From an uncultured bacterium (lineage in GTDB: Bacteria > Muiribacteriota > Ozemobacteria > Ozemobacterales > Ozemobacteraceae): DNA of 64,000 bases. Shown here piece by piece: positions 1 through 8,890 of this stretch (position 1 is the first letter of the stretch; each line of letters starts with the position of its first letter). The stretch is taken from positions 62,001 to 126,000 of the forward strand of contig CALEDQ010000029.1 in the NCBI GenBank assembly GCA_937949615.1, written 5' to 3'. The translations under genes were made by a program, and so were the position numbers. Below the pieces are notes generated by a model that was not told the origin of the DNA, ran no database searches, and saw nothing but the letters and a program-made list of their open reading frames with translations.

Positions 1-917
1 AGCAGTCTTTCAACAGAGTGGCGAGGTCACCGCGAAAGCGTGTGAGAATGCTCTGGGTTTCGGGATCGCCAAGACGGGCATTAAATTCGAGAACCTTTGG
101 CCCGCCTGCGGTAAGCATCAGCTGAATTGAAAGAAAGCCGCGATAAAGAAGGTTGTCGGCCTTCATACCATCAACGACCGGCTGAACGATAGTGTCGATT
201 ATCAACCGGTCAAGCTCTGGCGTCAGGTCGGGCGACGGGCTTACCGCACCCATACCACCGGTGGTGGGGCCGGTTTCACCGTCATCGGCACGTTTGTAAT
301 CGCGGCAGGAACTGAACGAAACCCACTGCTGACCGTCGGTCAGGATGGTATAAGAACATTCGATGCCGGTGATTTTTTCCTGCAGAATCAGCGGCGGGTT
401 ATGCAGATTGAGAAACTTTGTTGCCGCGCTCTTCGCCTGTTCGGGGGTGTCACAGACGGCAACACCGGTACCGTGTGAGAAACCGTCGCATTTAACCACA
501 AGCAGATTCGGGCTTTCGTTAAAGGCCTGTTCGGCTTCAGCCGCATTGACCACGATTCGGGTAAGCGGCGACGGAATATGATGCCGGGCCATGAACTTTG
601 CGGCGAAAGCTTTGCTGGTTTCGATTCTGCCGGCATCGGCAGCCGGGCCGATAACCGGGATTCCGGCCAGCGCCAGAGCATCGACAGTGCCTTCTTCGAC
701 GAATTTTGACGAGCCGACTACGGCCAGTGCAATTCTATCTTTGCAGAATTTGACCAGCTCGGCGTTATCTTTGAACGGCACCCGTTTACAGATTGGGATA
801 CTGGCCATACCGATGTTTCCGGGGCAGGCAATGATTTTATGCACTGACGGAGACTTGGCAAGCGCATGTACGATAGAGTGTTCTCTGGCTCCAGAACCCA
901 AAACAAGAATATCCACG
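1..917 (-). CDS. purD: Phosphoribosylamine-glycine ligase (GARS), 3' end cut by window
   Basis: ATP-grasp ligase that joins phosphoribosylamine and glycine to give GAR in de novo purine synthesis; cytosolic. I read it directly on the minus strand: it opens with VDILVLGSGAREHSIVHALA, the nucleotide-like N-terminal motif of PurD, continues through KCDGFSHGTGVAV, and just before the window edge has EFNARLGDPETQ, the conserved metal-binding segment of the family. About 305 codons are open with no stop; the C-terminal quarter (about 120 residues) lies beyond position 1. The start is GTG at 917, chosen because GAGG sits 5 nt upstream; an in-frame GTG at 923 is possible. It is truncated only by the window, not a pseudogene. 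Next gene upstream is on the same strand after a terminator hairpin, so purD probably has its own promoter. Confidence 0.93.
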
Positions 918-997
918 GGCACCTCAACAGATAAAATACTTTGGCGCGAGCATGTTACTATGCCGCCAGCGCCGCGTCAAGACGGCAACTGCCTTAA

Positions 998-1032
998 AAC
1001 AGCAAAGAACGGCAACACTGGCCGTTCTTTGC
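998..1032 (-). terminator. Rho-independent terminator after the glycine-zipper protein gene
   Basis: A perfect 12-bp stem (GCAAAGAACGGC at 1002-1013 against 1021-1032) with a 7-nt loop, followed on the minus strand by TGTTTTAA. It lies 25 bases past the stop of the 1057-2673 gene and separates it from purD. Confidence 0.75.
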
Positions 1033-1056
1033 CCGAGATAACTTTAAAAGCCTTGC

Positions 1057-2673
1057 TTATTCAGCCTTAACAGCTTTTTTGAGGCTGTTGTATTCGTCTG
1101 AGTAAACTTTCAGCTGTTCAAATACCTTTTTGGCGCCGTCCTGATCGTTGGCTTCAACCATGCGGTTATACTGCAGGTAGGTGTCGTAGTATTTCTTTTC
1201 AACTTCGGCAAGCTTTTCTGAAGTGGCGCCGGTTACTGAGAACTGTGCTACGCCTGAGGTTGAATCGCCAGCCACTACCGGACCAGTGCCTCTGCCGGTT
1301 CCGCCAAGACCGCCGATGCCACCCGAGAACGCGCCACCAAAGCTACTGGTCGGAGTGCTGCTCTGCTGTGAGGGCGTATTCGAACCTTTGCCGAAAATAG
1401 AGACCTTGCCCCCCTTGGCGAATGCGGTTACCCATTTGGCGACCTTGCTGCCGAGGAAACCACCGACGATACCACCGATGATCGGCCCGATTACCGGAAT
1501 CGGAGCACCGAGAGCCATACCGATGGTTGAACCGATCGATGAACCGACGAGATCAACTTTGTCGATCTGCTGGAAAGCTCTGGCGATTGAGAATTCACCG
1601 CTCTTCATGCCGTTAGCAAGATTTGCACCCATCTGCCCTGAGAACGAGGCAAACATGACCGGAATCACAGAGCCAACCAGAGCGCCAACCGGGCCCGGGA
1701 TAATGCTCTTGACGATCGAAGCGGTGAACTGACCGCCGGCGGCACCGAGGGCTGAACCGACAACGTTACCGGCAAATTCGAGGCTGGCGACTGACTTAAC
1801 TGCCTGTGAGAAAGAGGGCTTGTTGCCATGAATCATGTCGATAGCCAGGTTGGTACCTACTGCTACGGCAGTGGTTACAGCCAGGTTCGAGAACGAGAAA
1901 CTGTTTTTCAGAGAAGTCTTGGCGCTCTGGGTACCTTCGGCAACACCCTTGGCCAGTTTGCCCTGGAAAGTATCGGCATACTGCACGTCGGCAGAGGCAC
2001 TGAGCATCATTTTGCCGTCGTTTTTAATTTCGCCCTTGCTGTTGTCAACGACTTTACCGTTTTCGAAAGACTTGCTCTTATCGATCAGACCAACCTTCTG
2101 GCCGACGGCAAAAATCTTGGCGCGGACAGCGGTGATAACCTTGGTCAGACTGGCTTTAACCAGAGCAAGAATGGCTTTAAGCTTTTCAGCTGAACCGGCA
2201 AACTTGCCGCTGGCTTCAATCTGAGAAGCCTGCGCGCCGAGCTGTTCGATGCCATAAGCAACCTGCTGATCGTATGAAAGATTGACCGGAGAGGCGCCGG
2301 CGGCAATATTGGCCTTGGCAGCTTCACCGGAAGTCTTCAGAGTTGAACCGAGCACGTTTTTCGCACTGCCGATAATGGCCTTGATGCGTTCGGCGATGCT
2401 CATGGTTTCCATGCCGGTCGGAGCAATCTTGTTGTAAAGCGGAGTCGAGATTTTTTCGAGACTGCTGAGCGTGCTCTGGGCGGTTCTCAGGTTGCTCTGC
2501 AGGTTGTTCAGTTCGGGCAGAACATTGTTGAGAATCGAAATGTCAACCGGCTGGCCGGTAGTGACCGGAATGTTTACCTGTGCAGTCTGGGCATAGGCGC
2601 CAAAGGTCGACAGCACAAACATGATGATTGTCAAAAGCGAGATTCGTCGCAGCACTCGTTTACTCATATTCAT
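1057..2673 (-). CDS. Exported glycine-zipper protein, function unknown
   Basis: 538 residues. A signal peptide is clear (basic MNMSKRVLRR, then a hydrophobic stretch ending AYAQ near residue 30). Residues about 35-200 look helical and Ala/Leu-rich. Residues about 255-420 hold small-residue hydrophobic helices of glycine-zipper type (for example PIPVIGPIIGGIVGGFLGSK), which usually pack in or across membranes. A Ser/Gly/Thr linker follows, then a C-terminal helical module (about 480-538) with Tyr/Ala/Glu spacing. The same order, signal peptide, glycine-zipper block, flexible linker and C-terminal helix, occurs in the 252-residue protein at 48662, so the two are probably paralogues. The start has a GGAGGAATATT ribosome site. 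I do not recognise a named family; an outer-membrane or surface role is only an inference. Confidence 0.75.
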   Translation of the reverse strand: MNMSKRVLRRISLLTIIMFVLSTFGAYAQTAQVNIPVTTGQPVDISILNNVLPELNNLQSNLRTAQSTLSSLEKISTPLYNKIAPTGMETMSIAERIKAIIGSAKNVLGSTLKTSGEAAKANIAAGASPVNLSYDQQVAYGIEQLGAQASQIEASGKFAGSAEKLKAILALVKASLTKVITAVRAKIFAVGQKVGLIDKSKSFENGKVVDNSKGEIKNDGKMMLSASADVQYADTFQGKLAKGVAEGTQSAKTSLKNSFSFSNLAVTTAVAVGTNLAIDMIHGNKPSFSQAVKSVASLEFAGNVVGSALGAAGGQFTASIVKSIIPGPVGALVGSVIPVMFASFSGQMGANLANGMKSGEFSIARAFQQIDKVDLVGSSIGSTIGMALGAPIPVIGPIIGGIVGGFLGSKVAKWVTAFAKGGKVSIFGKGSNTPSQQSSTPTSSFGGAFSGGIGGLGGTGRGTGPVVAGDSTSGVAQFSVTGATSEKLAEVEKKYYDTYLQYNRMVEANDQDGAKKVFEQLKVYSDEYNSLKKAVKAE

Positions 2674-2790
2674 AATATTCCTCCGCTCTTGTCGAAGAGA
2701 CTGACTTTCTGGATCGGTACAATTATGTCGTTAATTATAAGAATGATTGAGCATAGTGTCAATGAACGCCGCCGGCCGATAACAATTACT

Positions 2791-2818
2791 TTGCAGAGCG
2801 CCCACCGTGTTGTATCAT
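2791..2818 (+). promoter_or_regulatory. Candidate sigma-70-type promoter placed for a leaderless mRNA
   Basis: TTGCAG (2791-2796), 16-nt spacer, TATCAT (2813-2818). Transcription would begin about 7-8 nt later, at or next to the ATG at 2827. No Shine-Dalgarno sequence precedes that ATG, which fits leaderless translation. Confidence 0.4.
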
Positions 2819-2826
2819 CTTGCTAT

Positions 2827-3582
2827 ATGAAATCCATACGCATATTACTTCTGTTAACTTTTCTGGCTCTCGCTGGCAGCACGGCCATGGCCGAGTCTTA
2901 CCGCAAATGGGAATTCATCAACCCGGCCGACCTGCAGATAACCGTCTCTGCCGATACACCCGAGATCATCGCCGGCCAGACCGCCACTTTCACGATAACG
3001 ATCCGCAACCGCACCGACAAAACTGTTAATATTCCCTACAAAACCGGCCAACAATGGGACATGGCAGTCTATCATGACCGCACCCAGATTTATCGCTGGT
3101 CACAGGGCCTGACCTGGGCTGACGCACCGCATTCGATACCTCTGAAAAGCGGCGAGACACGTTCACAGCAGCTGAGCTGGGATTCGATCGACCGCAACGG
3201 TCTCCCGCTTCCTCTTGGCATTTATAAGGTTCAGGGAATGGTGATGACGCAGCCGCGCTACCTCGTCTCGAATGACTGCGCCATCAGGCTGCTGCCCAAT
3301 GAGATAAAAAAGACCGAAGTCATCGACGCGAAGCTCAACCAGATTTTCGAAATCGAGCTGCCACGCTACGTCGGAGTTCGCGAACTGAAATGGCAGATCG
3401 AATACGTCTATAATGACAACCGCATTGCGGTTCACCGCGTCGAAAAAACCGCCGACAAAACCAAAATCTTTTTTCATCCGAAACGCGTTGGTCACGTAAC
3501 TTTTCACATGTTTGCCCACAACGATACTCAGGATGTCACCGTTTCGTTCGAACGCCGCACCTTCAGAGTCGAAGTCAAATAA
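2827..3582 (+). CDS. Exported protein with BsuPI-like proteinase-inhibitor domain
   Basis: 251 residues from the ATG at 2827. That start gives a typical signal peptide (MKSIRILLLLTFLALAGSTAMA); the longer in-frame reading from 2689 would bury it. After cleavage, residues about 30-160 match the pattern of the BsuPI (intracellular proteinase inhibitor) beta-sandwich as I remember it: an ADTPEIIAGQTATFTITIRN start, DMAVYHDRTQIYRWSQGLTW in the middle, then an L-x-SGETRSQQLSWD strand. The remaining 90 residues are unassigned. It ends 21 nt before the PilB-type ATPase gene and may be co-transcribed with it. The inhibitor function is inferred only from the fold; in exported proteins this domain may simply bind peptides. 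Confidence 0.75.
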   Translation: MKSIRILLLLTFLALAGSTAMAESYRKWEFINPADLQITVSADTPEIIAGQTATFTITIRNRTDKTVNIPYKTGQQWDMAVYHDRTQIYRWSQGLTWADAPHSIPLKSGETRSQQLSWDSIDRNGLPLPLGIYKVQGMVMTQPRYLVSNDCAIRLLPNEIKKTEVIDAKLNQIFEIELPRYVGVRELKWQIEYVYNDNRIAVHRVEKTADKTKIFFHPKRVGHVTFHMFAHNDTQDVTVSFERRTFRVEVK

Positions 3583-3603
3583 CTGCCAGGGCCGGAGGAA
3601 TTC

Positions 3604-6600
3604 ATGAACAACATTCAGGGAACCAAACAGACCGTCGAAAGCTTGATGCTGCAGAAGGGCCTGATCACCGAAGATCAGCTCGACAAGGCAAGAATAATTC
3701 AGGCTCAGACGCTCGAACGTCTCGAAAACATCATCGTCAGACTTGGCTTTCTCTCTGAAAAACAGGTTCTCGATCTCTGGGCCGAATTTCTCGGCATCTC
3801 GGTCGTCGACCTGACGAATATCAAGGTCGATGCGAAAATCCTTTCGCTGATCCCTGAATATCAGGCCAAGCAGTACAAGATGATCCCTTACAAGCGCGAG
3901 GGCAACAAGCTTACCGTCGTCATGGCCGACCCGTTCGACATCATGGCCACCGACATGATCGCTTTTCTAACCCAATGTAAACTCGAAGTGCTGATTGCTC
4001 CTAAAAACCAGATCGAACTGGCAATCCGCCAGCTCTACAGCTGGGAAGGCTTCTCGGTTGGCGGCGAAGAAAGCATCAAGGGCGAAGCCACCGAGCCGAC
4101 GCTCGATTCTGGGCTCGAAATGGTGCGCAAAACTTCAGAACAGGGCGCGGTCGTCCAGTTTCTCAATGCCATTTTCAAACAGGCCATTCTCAAGCGCGCC
4201 TCCGACATTCACGTCGAACCCCGTGAAGACATCCTGCTGGTACGCTTTAGAGTCGACGGCATGCTGCACGACGCGATGACCGGCCCCAAAAGTCTGCTGG
4301 CACCGTTGATCAGCCGCATCAAAATTCTTTCTCATCTTGACATCGCCGAGCGCCGCCTGCCCCAGGACGGCCGCCTGAAAGTCAAAATGCAGGACAAGGA
4401 AGTCGACTTCCGCGTCAGCACTGTTCCGAGTCTGCTCGGCGAAAAGGCGGTTCTGCGCATTCTGCAGCGCGAATCGAAGTTTGACCTCGACAATATCGGC
4501 TTTTTCCCCGACGATCTGGCCAGACTCAAATCGGCGCTTGACGAACCGTATGGTCTGATTCTTGTCACCGGGCCGACCGGCGCCGGTAAAACCACAACCC
4601 TGTTCGGCATGCTGAAATATTTCAACAGCACCGAAATCAACATTTTCACGATTGAAAACCCGGTTGAATACCGCATTCCCGGCATCACCCAGGTGCAGAT
4701 CAACGACAAAATCGGCCTCGATTTTGCGAGTGGTCTGCGCACCGCCCTGCGTCAGGACCCGGATATCATCCTCGTCGGCGAAGTGCGCGATCTTGAAACT
4801 GCCGAAATCGCCTTCAGAGCGTCACTGACCGGTCACAAGGTGCTCTCGACTCTGCACACCAACAACGCCCCGGCCAGTATCAACCGACTTATCAACATGG
4901 GCGTGCCGGCATATCTGGTGACGGCTGCCGTGCGCGTCGTCATTGCCCAGAAACTTCTGCACCGCATCTGCCCGGCCTGCAAAACTGAATACAAGCCATC
5001 ACAGAGCATAATTCAGCGCCTGAATCTTGCCCCGGGAAAACTCATCGGCACGAAGTTTCACAAAGGCACCGGTTGCCGCGAATGCAACCAGACCGGCACT
5101 TACGGCCGCCTGGGGGTTTACGAAACCATGGTCATCACCTCTTCAATGAAAGACGTGATCATGGAAGGCGGCACCGAAATGGCCATCAAGCGTGTAGCCA
5201 GGCTCGAAGGCATGCGCACCCTGCGCGAAAGCGCCCTTGAACTGGCAATACGCGGCGAATCGACGCTTGAAGAAGTTCTCTTCGTAACACCTTCTGATGA
5301 TGAAGAAAAGCGCATGCCGCTGCCCGGACTGGCCGGCAGTGGCATGGGAGTGCCCAGCTATATTCTGCCGGTACAGATGCAGCCTATGTCTGCAGCCATG
5401 CAGCCGGAAGGGCTTTCTCAGATGCCGGCACAGCAGCCACAGGCCCAGCAGCGCCGCCCGCAGATCGACCTGAATGACCCGGTCACCAAAACCATCATTG
5501 CCAGTATGCAGAAAGATTATCTGTTTTTCAGCGACGAAAAGCTCGCCGAAAAACTGCATCTGCCGGTGATTCAGATTCGCGAACTGCTGCAGATGAATCA
5601 TCTTGAACGCACCAGAGACGGTTTTGCCAGACACTTCGGCAATCAGCTTGAAGAACTCAGCGAAGCCGACATTGCCGACATCATCGGCATGATCACTGAT
5701 AAACAGGGCGAAATACCAGCCTTCATTCTGCAGGAAGAAAAACTCGCACCCGTATGGGCCGGTCTCTCTGTCAGAGCCGCTCTCGAAAAACTCAAAAATA
5801 AAATTCAGAAGCCGGAAGAGCTGCCGGAAATGTTCAATGAGCATTTCATCAGCAATGCCGGTCTTGACCAGGTTTATCTCTGGGCTGACCGCAGCCGTTT
5901 CAAAATGATTGAACTGGCTCTGCCAGGCAAATTCAAGCCATGGCAGTTCGGCGAAACCGAACAGTGGCTCGAAGGTCGCAATATCGGCGCCTGTGCCCGT
6001 GAAGCCCTGGAATGGCTGATGAGTGAAAAGCTTGGCTGCAGCCGCGGCGACCTGCCGCTGATGCTCAACCGGCAGATATGCAAAGAAAACGGCCTCGGAG
6101 CCCTTCTCGAAAAGTTCGATGACTCATGTTTCCGCATGGTCAATCAGGTTTTCCCCGATGTATTCAAGCCATGGCAGTTTATTGAAGAAGAACAGCTGCT
6201 GTGGTTCCAGGAAGACCGCATGCAGATTGCCGGCCAGGCAACCCGCTGGCTGATCGAAGAACGTCTTGGCATTCCGGTCGAAGATATTCCGAAGCGCATT
6301 TCCATTCGCGAATTTCATATGAACGGCCTGTCAAAACTGCTCGACCTGTTCAACCAGAACCTGTCGCAGGTAATTGAAAATGCCTATCCGGGCCGTTTCA
6401 AACCCTGGCAGTTCAACGAGCAGGCCGATATCTGGAAATCTTCAGAAGCTCTCGAAACAGCACAGCAGGCAACAATCTGGCTGATCGAAGACCGCCTGCA
6501 CCAGCCACACGATAAGGCCGCCCAGCATCTGACCCGCAGACACTTTCTCAACAACGGGCTTGGCTTCATGCTTGGGGCTCTGTTCAACCATTCGCATTTC

Positions 6601-7125
6601 CTGGCCCTCGAAAACACGCTGCCTGAACTGAAAAGCAACGAAGTCTTCCAGAAGGCTCTGTTCACCTATTCCCAGGAAGTGCGCGAAATCAACGCCAAAT
6701 GGGAAGCGCTCGCCGAAAAAATCGCCGTGAATCACTTTGGCAAAGCCCGCTTCAAGGTCACTCTGCCCAATCTCAAGATTGCCCCGATCGTGCCTGAAAA
6801 CGAGCGCATCTATATCAATGCCGCCAATCAGATTGAATACGTGCCGCAGATTGTCATTCCGCGTCTCAATGCCTATGCTGATTTCAGCGATTTCTCGAAC
6901 TGGGTTCCGTATTGTGACCGGCTCACTTACTGGATTCTCGGCGACGACAGAAGCGCCGGCTATGCCGAGCCCACGCACCCGAAAGTTAAGCTGGTCTTCA
7001 TCGACTCGCTGATCGCCGGACTGCGCTCAAAAGGTCTGCTCGACATGGTCGAAAAGGTTCAGCAGCTGGTTAACGCTCACACCAGACTGCTTGACCACCG
7101 CGCACCGGCCGCCATCAATTCATGA
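3604..7125 (+). CDS. PilB/GspE-type secretion ATPase with a ~600-residue repeat-bearing C-terminal extension
   Basis: 1173 residues, about twice the usual length. Residues 1-150 form an MshEN/T2SSE N-domain. Residues about 190-565 are a complete hexameric ATPase: GPTGAGKTTT Walker A at 323, DPDIILVGEVRD Walker B at 385, a His box (SLTGHKVLSTLHTNNA), and the zinc tetracysteine at 456/459 and 491/494. This powers pilus or pseudopilus assembly in type IV pili and type II secretion. A Met/Pro/Gln-rich linker (about 570-625) leads to a helical region with at least three repeats of about 77 residues, each centred on FKPWQF (777, 854, 932) and followed by a WL-x-E-RLG helix and an NGL segment. Residues about 1010-1173 are unassigned. 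The repeat resembles one I know as DUF4046 from Bacillus proteins, from memory. A GGAGGA site precedes the ATG by 5 nt; the stop overlaps the next gene. Confidence 0.9.
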   Translation: MNNIQGTKQTVESLMLQKGLITEDQLDKARIIQAQTLERLENIIVRLGFLSEKQVLDLWAEFLGISVVDLTNIKVDAKILSLIPEYQAKQYKMIPYKREGNKLTVVMADPFDIMATDMIAFLTQCKLEVLIAPKNQIELAIRQLYSWEGFSVGGEESIKGEATEPTLDSGLEMVRKTSEQGAVVQFLNAIFKQAILKRASDIHVEPREDILLVRFRVDGMLHDAMTGPKSLLAPLISRIKILSHLDIAERRLPQDGRLKVKMQDKEVDFRVSTVPSLLGEKAVLRILQRESKFDLDNIGFFPDDLARLKSALDEPYGLILVTGPTGAGKTTTLFGMLKYFNSTEINIFTIENPVEYRIPGITQVQINDKIGLDFASGLRTALRQDPDIILVGEVRDLETAEIAFRASLTGHKVLSTLHTNNAPASINRLINMGVPAYLVTAAVRVVIAQKLLHRICPACKTEYKPSQSIIQRLNLAPGKLIGTKFHKGTGCRECNQTGTYGRLGVYETMVITSSMKDVIMEGGTEMAIKRVARLEGMRTLRESALELAIRGESTLEEVLFVTPSDDEEKRMPLPGLAGSGMGVPSYILPVQMQPMSAAMQPEGLSQMPAQQPQAQQRRPQIDLNDPVTKTIIASMQKDYLFFSDEKLAEKLHLPVIQIRELLQMNHLERTRDGFARHFGNQLEELSEADIADIIGMITDKQGEIPAFILQEEKLAPVWAGLSVRAALEKLKNKIQKPEELPEMFNEHFISNAGLDQVYLWADRSRFKMIELALPGKFKPWQFGETEQWLEGRNIGACAREALEWLMSEKLGCSRGDLPLMLNRQICKENGLGALLEKFDDSCFRMVNQVFPDVFKPWQFIEEEQLLWFQEDRMQIAGQATRWLIEERLGIPVEDIPKRISIREFHMNGLSKLLDLFNQNLSQVIENAYPGRFKPWQFNEQADIWKSSEALETAQQATIWLIEDRLHQPHDKAAQHLTRRHFLNNGLGFMLGALFNHSHFLALENTLPELKSNEVFQKALFTYSQEVREINAKWEALAEKIAVNHFGKARFKVTLPNLKIAPIVPENERIYINAANQIEYVPQIVIPRLNAYADFSDFSNWVPYCDRLTYWILGDDRSAGYAEPTHPKVKLVFIDSLIAGLRSKGLLDMVEKVQQLVNAHTRLLDHRAPAAINS

Positions 7126-8015
7126 TCACAGCGGCAATTTCGCAGCCGGGAACAATCAGAGAGCAGAATCAGGATTATCTTCTGATCGATGCGAAACTCT
7201 GCCTGGCGATTGTTGCCGATGGCAGTGGCCCGCACGGGTTGCGGGCCGCTGAATCTGCCGCACGCAGCATCTGGAACAGAATAAACGACATTGCGCCAGT
7301 TACCGGCAGCAACGAGGTTGAATATCGCCTGAAAGAAGCGGCGGAGCTGGCAAAATCAGGTCTGACTGCCGACAGCAGCCCCGATCTTCACCGGAACTCT
7401 CCAGGTTATAAATACGGAGATAGCGACGTAAAACTGGCACAAATAGACCATTCAGCCGACAGCAAAACCTGTTCTGACCATGAATATTTTCGTGAAGCGG
7501 TTTCACTCGCGGCGGTATGGATCAACCGCGGAGTTCTGGCGGCTTTTGCCGACGGGCATTGTGCCTTAACCTGCAGCGACAATCAATGGCAACTGCAGAA
7601 TAATACGAGCCTGGCAATGCCGGTTCAGCCCGGTCAGGCTTTTCTTCTATGCTCTGAGGGTTTTTCGGCGCCCATAGCGGGCAGGTTGACGCATCAGGCC
7701 AGCCCGGTTTTACCGGACGGCCAGATCGGCAAAGAAAACCTGCAGACGGCACTCGAAGCTTTCGCCGGCGAGATTGCCAGAGTTTATGACGGCGACGACC
7801 GTAGTGCGGTTCTCATCAGCCTTGAAAAAGGTGATTTAACCGCCGGCGAACCGCATGAGCTCGAATTATTCGAACATTTCAACAAAGAATATCGGTTCCC
7901 GCTCTGGGCGCCGCTGGCGGCAGCGGCCGGTTCGGCCCTGTCAGCACTCTTTGCCCTTTTCCGCATGCGACGGCATCTGCCAAAACTGCTGGCGATTCTC
8001 GGCAAAAAAGACTGA
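7122..8015 (+). CDS. PP2C-like (PPM) phosphatase with C-terminal membrane anchor
   Basis: 297 residues. The N-terminus carries the PPM metal-binding motifs TIREQNQD (Asp18) and AIVADGSGPHG (Asp33-Gly34), and a C-terminal GDDRSAVLISL segment resembles the last metal-binding Asp motif. The middle is divergent: the usual SRALGD-type motif is not obvious, so activity is uncertain. Residues about 260-283 are a hydrophobic segment (WAPLAAAAGSALSALFALF) with basic residues after it, suggesting a membrane anchor with the catalytic domain in the cytoplasm. The ATG overlaps the stop of the PilB-type gene (ATGA), so translation is probably coupled. By position it may dephosphorylate a partner of that ATPase; no Ser/Thr kinase is seen in the window. 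Confidence 0.7.
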   Translation: MITAAISQPGTIREQNQDYLLIDAKLCLAIVADGSGPHGLRAAESAARSIWNRINDIAPVTGSNEVEYRLKEAAELAKSGLTADSSPDLHRNSPGYKYGDSDVKLAQIDHSADSKTCSDHEYFREAVSLAAVWINRGVLAAFADGHCALTCSDNQWQLQNNTSLAMPVQPGQAFLLCSEGFSAPIAGRLTHQASPVLPDGQIGKENLQTALEAFAGEIARVYDGDDRSAVLISLEKGDLTAGEPHELELFEHFNKEYRFPLWAPLAAAAGSALSALFALFRMRRHLPKLLAILGKKD

Positions 8016-8023
8016 TCGGCAGC

Positions 8024-8635
8024 TCAGGAGCCGAAACTGTCCTGATAATCTTTGATAGCGGCGGTGACAACCCTTTCGGCGTGCTCGCGGCCGTAGGGTT
8101 TGTCGATGTGAATATCGACTTCGTGGCCTGGAATAAGCTTATAAGTGCTGAAATAATGGTAGATGCGATCGACGAGAACCGGCGGCAGCTCACTTATATC
8201 ACTGACGTGGGCCCACATATTGTCGGTTTCAAGAACCGCAATGATTTTGTCATCGGCCTCGCCGCGGTCGACCATTGGCAGACCACCGACCACACGGGCA
8301 TGCAGTATTACTTCGGCACGGGCGATCGGTCGCTCGCTGATAACGCAGATATCGAGAGGATCTTCGTCGCCTTTCGATGAGCGCGGTGACAGGCCGCAGA
8401 CCGAAGCACCACAAAAAGTTCGCGGAATAAAGCCATAGAGAGCCGGCGGCTGTGACGAAGTGCGCTGCGGGCGATCGACGCGCATGTAGCCGGTTTCTTT
8501 GTCGATTTCGTATTTGACCAGATCGTAGGGTGTTATTTCAATATAGGCCTGCACAAGGGATGGTGGCTGCTTGCCGACTTCAAGACCATGCCAGGGGTGC
8601 GGGCGCCAGCGATAAAAGGGTTTCGGAAAGGGCAT
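8024..8635 (-). CDS. ppa: Inorganic pyrophosphatase, class A (family I)
   Basis: 203 residues from the ATG at 8635; AGGA lies 8 nt upstream. Hydrolyses pyrophosphate to phosphate in the cytosol, pulling biosynthetic reactions forward. Visible hallmarks are an N-terminal core strand set with Glu/Lys/Arg residues (YDLVKYEIDKETGYMRVDRP), YGFIPRTFCG, and the family signature GDEDPLDICV with its catalytic aspartates. The longer reading frame upstream to 9076 runs antisense through hisS and is not used. It faces the PP2C-like gene tail to tail with 8 nt between stops and is divergent from hisS. Confidence 0.92.
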   Translation of the reverse strand: MPFPKPFYRWRPHPWHGLEVGKQPPSLVQAYIEITPYDLVKYEIDKETGYMRVDRPQRTSSQPPALYGFIPRTFCGASVCGLSPRSSKGDEDPLDICVISERPIARAEVILHARVVGGLPMVDRGEADDKIIAVLETDNMWAHVSDISELPPVLVDRIYHYFSTYKLIPGHEVDIHIDKPYGREHAERVVTAAIKDYQDSFGS

Positions 8636-8750
8636 CGATTTAATCCTGACTTGAATTTTGCTGCAAAGCAGCATATCACAAATTCCTGATTCAGTAAAGC
8701 GACTGAATCGGTCGATAGATATAGCAGAATATCTTTTCAGGAGCGGTAAA

Positions 8751-8885
8751 ATGAATACCACCAAAACACAGTTTAACATCGGTCTCGACGGCTCGCACAG
8801 CGCTGTCGAAACTTTGAGAGCATCGAACATCTTCGCTTCGAACGTTCGCCGCAATGATGGCGCCAGCCTGCTGCGGGGTCGCTGA
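8751..8885 (+). CDS. Possible 44-residue leader ORF before hisS
   Basis: A short ORF (MNTTKTQFNIGLDGSHSAVE and on) starts at an ATG with a good AGGAG site 8 nt upstream and stops 5 nt before the hisS ATG. hisS itself has no clear ribosome site, so coupled translation from this ORF is plausible. It has no run of His codons, so it is not a classical attenuator peptide. I recognise no family. It may be non-coding leader sequence. Confidence 0.35.
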   Translation: MNTTKTQFNIGLDGSHSAVETLRASNIFASNVRRNDGASLLRGR

Positions 8886-8890
8886 AACAG

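Noticed and set aside
1..917. purD as a pseudogene
   Set aside because: It is open without stops from GTG to the window edge and keeps its motifs; truncation is only by the window.
1223..2224. Long plus-strand ORFs opposite the glycine-zipper gene
   Set aside because: They mirror the codon pattern of the minus-strand gene, have no ribosome sites, and give Pro-rich or unfamiliar proteins. The minus-strand gene has a signal peptide and terminator.
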